DNA of 26,603 nt from an uncultured Bacteroidales bacterium (GTDB lineage: Bacteria; Bacteroidota; Bacteroidia; Bacteroidales; Paludibacteraceae), in assembly GCA_946614295.1 (NCBI GenBank), contig CAMOGT010000014.1, forward strand, positions 1-26,603. The letters are read 5' to 3'. The position numbers and the translations under genes are program-made. Each line of letters starts with the position of its first letter. Position 1 is the stretch's first letter. Below, one piece after another: positions 1-7,473 of this stretch. The notes beneath the pieces were generated by a model. The model had not been told where the DNA came from, searched no databases, and saw nothing but the letters and a program-made list of their open reading frames with translations.

Positions 1-2
1 GT

Positions 3-824
3 CATACATCGCAATCGGTCTATGACCTCGTCATCTGCTCTGCTTTCTCGGATTTTCCTTTAGGAGCAGCACAGCGAATAGCGAAAACGCTGAATGTCCC
101 GCTTGTCTGCGACATACGCGATCTGGACGAACAAGTTGATAATTCACGCTATCAATACAGACATCAATCGCGATGGTTAATGCCGTTCCGGCGGTTGTAC
201 CGCGCAATTCATATACGTCGAAGAAATAAGGTATTGCGCGTAGCGGATGCCATCACTACCGTCTCGCCGTGGCACGCTGATTTCATCCGGCAATTCAATC
301 CCAATGTACATGTGGTGTATAATGGGTTTGACGAAGCACAGTTCTATCCGAAGGATATAGTGGCAAAAGAATTCAAGGTTGCATATATAGGTTCGTTGAC
401 AGAATGGCAAAAAAATGCGCTGGATAAGATCCGACAAACGATTCCCATAGAACTACATACGCCCCATTATCACCCCATTCCACATGAGAAGATCGGAGAT
501 GCCATCCGTCAAAATAGTATAATGGTAGTATTAACGAATACCCATACGCATGGTATGCTAACAACGAAATTCTACGAGGCTCTGGGATGCGAGAAGCCCA
601 TTTTATGTGTGCCTTCGGACAAGGGCGAGTTAGAAAAATTAATCCAATATACGAATGCCGGTATCGCTACAGATGATGTAGAGGAGATAAAGGCTTTTAT
701 CAACGAAAAAAAGCAAGAATGGGAGAAAAACGGCTTTACACGGCAGCAGACCCGTCACCGCGAAGAGTTTTCACGCGAAACACAATGCCGTAAGATGGTA
801 GAAATTATCCAAACCTATTTGTGA
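3..824 (+). CDS. Glycosyltransferase family 4-like protein, 5' end outside the window
   Basis: Probably transfers a sugar from an activated donor onto a cell-surface glycan or its lipid-linked precursor at the cytoplasmic side of the inner membrane. The frame is open from base 3 to the TGA at 822-824, and the residues before the first in-frame ATG at 180 (SDFPLGAAQRIAK, then VCDIRDLDEQ) read like the N-terminal half of a GT-B enzyme. The gene therefore starts upstream of the window and ATG 180 is internal. Supporting motifs are VVYNGFD at the start of the second Rossmann domain, VAYIGSLTEW, and KFYEALGCEKPIL, which resembles the EX7E donor-binding region of GT4 enzymes. The stop overlaps the next ATG (TGATG), so the two genes are translationally coupled. 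Donor and acceptor cannot be read from sequence. Confidence 0.8.
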   Translation, partial: HTSQSVYDLVICSAFSDFPLGAAQRIAKTLNVPLVCDIRDLDEQVDNSRYQYRHQSRWLMPFRRLYRAIHIRRRNKVLRVADAITTVSPWHADFIRQFNPNVHVVYNGFDEAQFYPKDIVAKEFKVAYIGSLTEWQKNALDKIRQTIPIELHTPHYHPIPHEKIGDAIRQNSIMVVLTNTHTHGMLTTKFYEALGCEKPILCVPSDKGELEKLIQYTNAGIATDDVEEIKAFINEKKQEWEKNGFTRQQTRHREEFSRETQCRKMVEIIQTYL

Positions 825-1975
825 TGAAACAAACGACCTTACATAATAACACTCCCGGGCTGCATATCGTTTCATTTGACATCCCTTATCCTCCTAACTA
901 TGGAGGAGCAATAGATGTGTATTATAAGATTCTTGCACTTCATAAGGCAGGCTACGCCATCACGCTTCATTGTACCTACAAAGGCACTCTTACGCGTTTT
1001 CCGCAGTTAGAACAATTATGCCATTCCGTTCACTATTATAAACGGCATACAAGTGTGATGGCGCAGTTATCGTACTTGCCTTATGGAATCGTCAGCAGAA
1101 TGAATCAGGAATTGCTAAACAACCTCTTACAAGACGAGGCACCTATTATCTTTGAGGGGCTTGTGTCATGTTACTATCTTTCCCACCCTGCACTCGCTAA
1201 GCGGATTAAAGTTTTCAGGGAATGCAACATCGAGCACGATTATTATCGGGGGTTAGCTAAGGCTTCTCGCTCCATTTGGAAAAAAATATTCTATCTTCTG
1301 GAAGCTCGCAAATTGCAACGCTTCGAATCAGTCATTCGTTATGCGACATCCATTGCTGCCGTTGCGCATCAGGATGAACAGTATTTTCAAAACCACTACC
1401 CGCAAGTGCCGGTACACTATATTCCGTCCTTCCATGGAGAGCAAGTAATCCGGGCGAAAAATGGCAAAGGAGATTATATCCTATACCATGGGAATTTGCA
1501 GTTGGCTGAAAATGAAAATGCCGCACTTTTTATACTTAAACAAATAGCCCCTGCAATGCCGGAAACGCCATTCATTTTTGCAGGAAGACAACCTTCTCCA
1601 AAACTGAAAAACCGAGCTGCTGGACTTGCTAATGTCACTGTTATAGACTCTCCCGATGCGGCTCAAATGGAACAATTGATTGCAGATGCTCATATACATC
1701 TGTTACCGACATTCCAATCTACCGGTTTAAAACTAAAGCTACTTAATGTCCTGTATAATGGACGGTTTGTGGTTGTTAATCCGCAAATGGTTCATGGCAC
1801 AGACGTCGCACCGCTATGCCGTATTGCCGGGACTCCGGAGGAAATGATTACTCTATGCCGTGAATTAATAAAGCATTCCTTCAGTCAAGAAGAGATCCAA
1901 AAACGCCAATTAATTCTTGGCAAGATCTATAGTGATGACGCTAATATACAGAAACTAACTCATTTATTATTATGA
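824..1975 (+). CDS. Glycosyltransferase (GT-B fold, GT4-like)
   Basis: A 383-residue glycosyltransferase, probably in surface polysaccharide synthesis. The N-terminus (IVSFDIPYPPNYGGAIDVYY) carries the glycine-rich acceptor-domain loop typical of GT-B enzymes. The second domain starts near YILYHGNLQLAENENA and contains PFIFAGRQPS and LPTFQSTGLKLKLLNVLYNG, where GT4 enzymes bind the nucleotide sugar. ATG 824 is preferred over GTG 821 because it gives the coupled TGATG junction with the upstream gene. The stop at 1973-1975 overlaps the ATG of the lyase-like gene at 1972 (ATGA). Such tight packing indicates one transcript for both glycosyltransferases and the exported protein. Sugar specificity is unknown. 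Confidence 0.8.
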   Translation: MKQTTLHNNTPGLHIVSFDIPYPPNYGGAIDVYYKILALHKAGYAITLHCTYKGTLTRFPQLEQLCHSVHYYKRHTSVMAQLSYLPYGIVSRMNQELLNNLLQDEAPIIFEGLVSCYYLSHPALAKRIKVFRECNIEHDYYRGLAKASRSIWKKIFYLLEARKLQRFESVIRYATSIAAVAHQDEQYFQNHYPQVPVHYIPSFHGEQVIRAKNGKGDYILYHGNLQLAENENAALFILKQIAPAMPETPFIFAGRQPSPKLKNRAAGLANVTVIDSPDAAQMEQLIADAHIHLLPTFQSTGLKLKLLNVLYNGRFVVVNPQMVHGTDVAPLCRIAGTPEEMITLCRELIKHSFSQEEIQKRQLILGKIYSDDANIQKLTHLLL

Positions 1976-4128
1976 AACCAAATCCTTTGTACACTGTACT
2001 TTGTTTCATGGTGCTATGTACCTTGTCCATTAGAACCTCTGCCGCAACGTACTATGCCTCCCCGAACGGCAGTGGTGATGGTAGTTCGTACTCTACGCCG
2101 ACTACGTTTAGTGCCGGAGTCACTCTATTGAGCCACCCCGGCGATACACTCTATCTGCTGGAAGGAACTTATTTCTTTACGGATAAGTTCAGCATCAACA
2201 AGCAGGGCTCAAATACCAAATATATTGTCATCTCCGGCTATCCTGGGGACAAAGTGACATTGGATTTCCATAAAGTAGCCTACGGCACACGCGGTATTAC
2301 GGTTCACGCCAACTCGCTTTATGTTCATATCAAGGACCTTGCCATCGCTTATTCCGGCAAGAACAACCTCTACAACGAAGGCTCATACTGTATCTTCGAA
2401 AATCTGGATATATACGGCTCTGCCGACACGGGTTGCCAGATGAAAAAGGGCGGTAACAATATTATCAAGAATGTGGATTCCCACGATAACTTCGATTATG
2501 AAACTACCGGTACCGGTGGTGTAGCTAATTTCGGCGGAAATGCAGATGGCTTTGCCGACAAGCAGTTCACCGGCGCAGGAAACCACTATATCGGTTGTCG
2601 CGCATGGAACAACTCTGACGACGGCTGGGATTTCTTCCAGCGTGTCAGCAACTCCAACACCATCATCGAGAACTGCATCTGCTACCAGAACGGTCCTGCC
2701 TATTACGACATGTCCCAAAACCCGCGCGCTACGGGTGTGGACAAGGCATGGTTTGACTCCAAAGTGGGCACCCAGATGACCGACCGCTACGGCAATACCA
2801 TTACTATCAGGCTGGATAAATATCCATGTCAGGGCAACGGCAACGGCTTTAAGATGGGAGGAGGATATACAAACCACAAGATCCTTATCCACCACTGCCT
2901 TGCAGTAGCGAACAACGCACGCGGTTTTGACCAGAACAACAACGGCGGTACGATGTGGGTGTATAACAACACCGGTTATGCCAATGGTTATAATTTCGGT
3001 TTCACCACCGCATATGGTACCAACTATATGCAGAACAACGTGAGCCTCAGCGGCAAGAATGCCGACCAGCCTGAATCGAAAACCGTAGCGGCAAATGACC
3101 ATAACACGTGGAATAGCGGTTTTGCATGTTCTGCCGCTGATTTCCAGTCGCTGGATACTACCCAGATTCTTGCACCGCGTACAGCGGATAACTCGTTAGC
3201 GGAAGGCACTTGTCTGCGGCTTGCTTCAGGCTCCAACCTGATTGATGCCGGTATAGATGTCAACTTGGGCTATAACGGCTATGCGCCGGATCTCGGTTGC
3301 TACGAGACTCCCGGAGAACACCATGACCCAGAACCCGAAACACCCGAAGAAACATACCCCACGGAACAGCCGGAAGGCACACACGCCGTGGCGTTTGTCA
3401 CTTTACCCGGTTCTGCAGCAGACAAACCACTACTCAAATATCTCCGCGCGAATGACAGTTTATGGGTTGCAGAGACGGATGCCACGGACAATACAGAGGA
3501 TTATAGTGGGTACGAGGTGATTGTTTTAGGCTCTGTACCTAAGAGCAACGCGGTTGGTTTTGCTCCGCTCAAAGGCTATGACAAACCGATGGTTTTACTC
3601 AAGCCCTTCCTCCTCAAAACCGGGGTGTGGGATTGGGGAACAGCCGTTAATACCGCAGACTTGTCCATCGCGGTGACCGATGCCTCCCACCCGCTTTTTG
3701 AGGGAGTAACCATCACGGATGGCAAGGCTCAACTCTTCGCGCAATGTGCAACCAACGCCGTTACGGCTATCTCCACTTGGACCAATACCACAGGATTCAC
3801 CGTACTGGCTTCGCCGGAATCACAAGCAGACAACACCTCTATCGCCTATCTGCCCGCGGGAACCAACTGCAACGGCACTACCCTGCCGCAGCCGATGTAC
3901 ATGATCGGTGTCAGCGAGTATTCGACTATCTACCTTACCACGGATGGCAAGCGGCTCATTGAGAATGCGATCTGCCTGCTTTTGGGCATTCAGAACAACC
4001 ATCCGCAGAGTATTGAACAAATCGTCAATCGTAATTCGTCAAATCATAAATTCATAAAAGATGGCAAACTGTATATTCAAGCAGGTGGTATGCTCTTTGA
4101 TGCTACTGGCCGCCGTATTAGTCGTTAA
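1972..4128 (+). CDS. Exported PL9-type pectate lyase-like protein with C-terminal extension
   Basis: Predicted secreted polysaccharide lyase of 718 residues. A signal peptide spans residues 1 to about 24 (cleavage near TSA-ATYY). Residues 25-440 form a right-handed beta-helix of the PL9 pectate lyase type: NADGFADK near 189 and WNNSDDGWDFF near 212 supply the acidic calcium-binding cluster known in that family, and the lysine in GNGFKMGGG near 294 is a candidate catalytic base. Residues from about 460 to 690 form a second domain (YEVIVLGSVP, SHPLFEGV) that faintly resembles a ThuA/amidotransferase-like fold. The end (DGKLYIQAGGMLFDATGRR) resembles the short C-terminal sorting motifs of Bacteroidetes type IX-secreted proteins. 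It overlaps the upstream glycosyltransferase by 4 nt and the downstream gene by 68 nt. The substrate could be pectin or the cell's own acidic glycan. Confidence 0.78.
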   Translation: MKPNPLYTVLCFMVLCTLSIRTSAATYYASPNGSGDGSSYSTPTTFSAGVTLLSHPGDTLYLLEGTYFFTDKFSINKQGSNTKYIVISGYPGDKVTLDFHKVAYGTRGITVHANSLYVHIKDLAIAYSGKNNLYNEGSYCIFENLDIYGSADTGCQMKKGGNNIIKNVDSHDNFDYETTGTGGVANFGGNADGFADKQFTGAGNHYIGCRAWNNSDDGWDFFQRVSNSNTIIENCICYQNGPAYYDMSQNPRATGVDKAWFDSKVGTQMTDRYGNTITIRLDKYPCQGNGNGFKMGGGYTNHKILIHHCLAVANNARGFDQNNNGGTMWVYNNTGYANGYNFGFTTAYGTNYMQNNVSLSGKNADQPESKTVAANDHNTWNSGFACSAADFQSLDTTQILAPRTADNSLAEGTCLRLASGSNLIDAGIDVNLGYNGYAPDLGCYETPGEHHDPEPETPEETYPTEQPEGTHAVAFVTLPGSAADKPLLKYLRANDSLWVAETDATDNTEDYSGYEVIVLGSVPKSNAVGFAPLKGYDKPMVLLKPFLLKTGVWDWGTAVNTADLSIAVTDASHPLFEGVTITDGKAQLFAQCATNAVTAISTWTNTTGFTVLASPESQADNTSIAYLPAGTNCNGTTLPQPMYMIGVSEYSTIYLTTDGKRLIENAICLLLGIQNNHPQSIEQIVNRNSSNHKFIKDGKLYIQAGGMLFDATGRRISR

Positions 4129-5773
4129 CGCAGAGGATGCGCAGTATCAGGATGTTTTCTACTCGGTCGATGACAATCATCTGACGGCCGAAGTGAGCCT
4201 TAATCCGAAGGTTTCCGGAGAGTTGTTTATCCCCGATAAAATTATCGTCGGTCAGAACACCTATACGGTGATAGCCGTCGGTGACAGGGCGTTCAAGGGG
4301 TGCAAGAACCTGACGAACATTGTTCTCCCGAAAACAATTGAGCGCGTCTATCGCTCCGCCTTTGATGGCACCGGCATCATGCTTAACAAAGAGAATTGGC
4401 GGGATGGTTGTCTCTGGATTGATAGTATTCTGATTGCTACCGACAAGACTATCAAACCGCGTTTCGTAGTGCCGGAAGGCACGCGGCTGATTGCGGCAGG
4501 TGCTTTTGCGGGGAACAAGACCATTGTGCGCGTGGAGTTGCCGACATGCATCTCACGCATCGACCACGAGACATTCAAGGATTGCAAGAACCTCCAGAAA
4601 GTGGTGATTCCCACAACTATCACCTCCATCGGTGAGGAGGCTTTCACCGGTTCCGGTATCTATCTCAATGAGAAAAAATGGAAGAAAGGTGCGCTTATCA
4701 TCGATGACTGTCTGGTTGCAACCAATAATGACATGCCGGCGAAATATATCTTCAAAAACAAGATTCCTATCCGCCTGATTGCGGAGCGCGCTTTTGCCAA
4801 CCGTAAGAGTCTCCGTTCGGTCACGATTCCTCAGACCGTGACGGTTATCCCGACGGCTGCATTCTACCAGTGCGAGAACCTGACAGATGTCATTATTCCA
4901 TCAACGGTTCGCGAGGTGGGTAATTTCGCATTCTATAACTGCGGGCTACTTAGGAATGCCATGCTTCCCAAAGACTTGGACCGCCTCGGCGCAGGTGCTT
5001 TCTACGGCTGTGTGAACCTCACGGAGCAGATACTGAGCGACAAGATTGAGATCCTGGAGCGCGCCACGTTCTTCATGTGCCGCGGGATTAAAGCTATCAC
5101 TCTTCCTGCCCATCTGCGTCGTTTGGACGCCGGTGTCTTTGCCGGTTGTGCGAACCTGGAGAGCATCGAACTACCGCAGACACTCACTTTTCTGGGTGAG
5201 CAGGCTTTTGCCGGCTGTGCAGTGCTGCGCAAAGTAGTCATTCCAAGTGGCATCAACTCGCTCCCGAAGCAGGCTTTCCAGGGTTGCACACGCCTCTACC
5301 GCATTGACCTGCCGGACGGCTTATACGCCATCGGAGACGAGGCATTGGACGGCTGTCTGGCGCTGGAGAAGATAAACATCCCGAAATCCACTTTCCGTAT
5401 CGGCGTTCGCGCGTTCCATAACTGTCAGCAGATACGCGGAATTGCCCTCGTGGACCATATTCACATGATTGAGGAAGGAGCTTTTATGGAGTGTAAAATG
5501 TTGGAAGAAGTGAAACTACCGGCATCGCTCAAAGTGCTGCAACGCGGTGCGTTCTCACAATGCATCAACCTCCAGAAACTGATTCTCAACCCCTCTCTCA
5601 AACAGATTGAAGACGGCGCATTCTATGGTTGCCGCAGCCTGCGTGAAGTACAATGGAATGACTCTCTCCGCACGATTGGCGCAGAGGCATTCATGGATTG
5701 CAAATACCTGCGGACGCCTGTTCTCTCGCCCGCAGTGGAGATTGGCAAGAATGCCTTTAAAAACTGCAGGTAA
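4061..5773 (+). CDS. BspA-type leucine-rich repeat surface protein
   Basis: Exported protein of 570 residues made almost entirely of LRR_5/BspA repeats of about 23 residues, with the recurring pattern AFxGCxxLxxIxLPxxLxxIG. BspA-family proteins act in adhesion or protein binding on Bacteroidetes surfaces. The start at 4061 is favoured because it gives a complete signal peptide (MANCIFKQ, then the hydrophobic run VCSLMLLAAVLVV, then NA-EDA). That peptide is encoded in the +1 frame inside the last 68 nt of the preceding gene. No separate sorting domain is visible; the protein ends in an LRR capping unit (IGKNAFKNCR). It probably belongs to the same transcript as the glycosyltransferase and lyase genes. 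The ligand is unknown. Confidence 0.87.
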   Translation: MANCIFKQVVCSLMLLAAVLVVNAEDAQYQDVFYSVDDNHLTAEVSLNPKVSGELFIPDKIIVGQNTYTVIAVGDRAFKGCKNLTNIVLPKTIERVYRSAFDGTGIMLNKENWRDGCLWIDSILIATDKTIKPRFVVPEGTRLIAAGAFAGNKTIVRVELPTCISRIDHETFKDCKNLQKVVIPTTITSIGEEAFTGSGIYLNEKKWKKGALIIDDCLVATNNDMPAKYIFKNKIPIRLIAERAFANRKSLRSVTIPQTVTVIPTAAFYQCENLTDVIIPSTVREVGNFAFYNCGLLRNAMLPKDLDRLGAGAFYGCVNLTEQILSDKIEILERATFFMCRGIKAITLPAHLRRLDAGVFAGCANLESIELPQTLTFLGEQAFAGCAVLRKVVIPSGINSLPKQAFQGCTRLYRIDLPDGLYAIGDEALDGCLALEKINIPKSTFRIGVRAFHNCQQIRGIALVDHIHMIEEGAFMECKMLEEVKLPASLKVLQRGAFSQCINLQKLILNPSLKQIEDGAFYGCRSLREVQWNDSLRTIGAEAFMDCKYLRTPVLSPAVEIGKNAFKNCR

Positions 5774-5816
5774 GCGTTAGAGATAAGTTAGTGAATAGTT
5801 AATGATTAGTTAGATA

Positions 5817-6704
5817 TTATAACGAGGACTTCGGATAATCGATATAATGATAGATGGCGGCATCGCCCATCTCTACTTTCATATATGACTGCCCCTTCTC
5901 GGAATCCTTGGTAGCATTGAGCACCAAGTAGTTCACGCCCTTGAAGAAAACCGACTGCCGTGCGTGCTGGTGTCCACACCACACGTACGGTATCTTGTAT
6001 TGCCCTAAGAGAGAGGTCAGTTCGTAGGTCTCCTCCAGTGCCATATTGGAGGTGTGCCCCTGCGACATATCCAGTTTCCATAAGTGCGTGTGTGTATAGA
6101 CGATCATGCGGCGGTATCCTTCTTTGGATTTGCTTTCTAACAACTCCCGTAACCACTTTGTTTGCTCCGTTCCGAGCGATCCTTCCGCGCTATCCAGACA
6201 GATGAACAGGTCCAGTTTCTTTGCTCCGTTGCGAGTCTCGAACCAATAACTGCCACTCTTGAAATAATCGCGATAGATGGACCATTGTTTGAAGTATATA
6301 TCGTGATTGCCGGGCGTCACAAAGATGGTGTCCTTGATTGTCTGACCCGCGAAATGCAGAATACTGTCAGCACACGGGAAGTTCTTTTGCGCATCTATGA
6401 CGTCGCCCAGATGGATCGCTACTTTCGGAGCGGTCTCCGCCTTGTATTGAGCCATGAAATAGTCCAGATTCTTGTGCGTCTTACGCGTAATATGACTGTC
6501 CGTGCAGACATAGACTATATACTCGTCAGCCCCCATGTCAAGACTGATCTCTCCGCGGCTCTTATTATAAGCCATGGATTGTTCAAACCGCGTATTGACC
6601 GTCTCTCCGTTAGGAGAGAACATACCCTTCATATCCAGCGTACTATTCTCGCTGCAGGCACTCAATACCAGCAGTATAGCTATATAGAGATAATTCCTTT
6701 TCAT
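5817..6704 (-). CDS. Calcineurin-like metallophosphoesterase lipoprotein
   Basis: Predicted membrane-anchored phosphoesterase of 295 residues. The N-terminus (MKRNYLYIAILLVLSAC) is a lipoprotein signal with the acylated cysteine at residue 17. The metallophosphoesterase motifs occur in order: DSH in VCTDSHI, GDVID, GNHD, a THTH histidine motif and GHQH near the C-terminus, which together form a two-metal centre. The substrate cannot be told; relatives include nucleotidases, phosphodiesterases and phospholipid-cleaving enzymes. The length is normal for a single-domain member. It is the last gene of a minus-strand run and converges with the BspA gene, with only 43 bp between their ends. Confidence 0.85.
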   Translation of the reverse strand: MKRNYLYIAILLVLSACSENSTLDMKGMFSPNGETVNTRFEQSMAYNKSRGEISLDMGADEYIVYVCTDSHITRKTHKNLDYFMAQYKAETAPKVAIHLGDVIDAQKNFPCADSILHFAGQTIKDTIFVTPGNHDIYFKQWSIYRDYFKSGSYWFETRNGAKKLDLFICLDSAEGSLGTEQTKWLRELLESKSKEGYRRMIVYTHTHLWKLDMSQGHTSNMALEETYELTSLLGQYKIPYVWCGHQHARQSVFFKGVNYLVLNATKDSEKGQSYMKVEMGDAAIYHYIDYPKSSL

Positions 6705-6729
6705 TCGTAATTCGTAATTTGTAATTTAC

Positions 6730-7455
6730 CTAAAACCTATAACTGAATCCTGTTCTGAAAGTAGCGCCATAGAACGTGGCGTCAAGATGGAACATACCTG
6801 TCGGTTTGCATTGTGCTGCGAAGTTCAGTCGCCAATGATCATTCACATCGTAGTATGCGCCAATACCGAACAGCGGTTGGTACATACGTTCCATCTGGTA
6901 GTCGTCCACATCGCTGATGAGGAACGAGAGGTTCCATGAGTTGTTCTGCGGTCGGCAGAAGACCTCTACGCGGTACAACAGGTTAAACGGCTCCACCACG
7001 AACGTCTCATCCGTGTGCCATGAGCGGTCCCAGTTATCTATCACGCGGCAATAAAGACCTAAAGTCACCGACACATAATCCATTCTATATCCCACTCCGA
7101 GAGCGGCAGTCATATCGCCGAGCCGGTTACGCGCCACACCGCGGTAATACACATCCGTCTCCAGAAACATCTCGCCAACCGGCAATTCAAACTTCGGCCG
7201 TAACTGTACGACACCGGTATGCACGTTCGCAGTGGAGAACTGTAAACGTGCTTCCATCTCGAAATGCGGATTGATGGGCATCAAGCCTTGTATATCGAAA
7301 TTGGCATGGTGTCCCCATGTCTTGTTGTAACTGTACTCCGCCATGCCCGTGATGGTGTAACGCCGCTCTCCGAAACCCGGGTTAGCGGCAAAGATCGTAG
7401 CAGTACAGAATAGTAAAAATACTACGTTCCAAGTCTTCTTCAGATAATATATCAT
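6730..7455 (-). CDS. Outer-membrane beta-barrel protein, unknown function
   Basis: Protein of 241 residues with a signal peptide (KKTWNVVFLLFCTATIFA-ANPG) followed by alternating hydrophobic and polar strands separated by turns. It ends in aromatic FRTGFSYRF, as expected for a barrel recognised by the BAM machinery. Arrangement and length are reminiscent of DUF2490-type barrels, but that assignment is tentative. It lies 25 bp upstream of the metallophosphoesterase lipoprotein and 18 bp downstream of mutS2, on the same strand. The neighbouring lipoprotein could be a functional partner, but nothing in the sequence proves this. Confidence 0.6.
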   Translation of the reverse strand: MIYYLKKTWNVVFLLFCTATIFAANPGFGERRYTITGMAEYSYNKTWGHHANFDIQGLMPINPHFEMEARLQFSTANVHTGVVQLRPKFELPVGEMFLETDVYYRGVARNRLGDMTAALGVGYRMDYVSVTLGLYCRVIDNWDRSWHTDETFVVEPFNLLYRVEVFCRPQNNSWNLSFLISDVDDYQMERMYQPLFGIGAYYDVNDHWRLNFAAQCKPTGMFHLDATFYGATFRTGFSYRF

Positions 7456-7473
7456 AAAATCATAAATTTGCCA

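Noticed and set aside
2383..3102. Minus-strand frame of 239 codons inside the lyase gene
   Set aside because: Valine/isoleucine-rich shadow of the PL9-like gene; no independent support.
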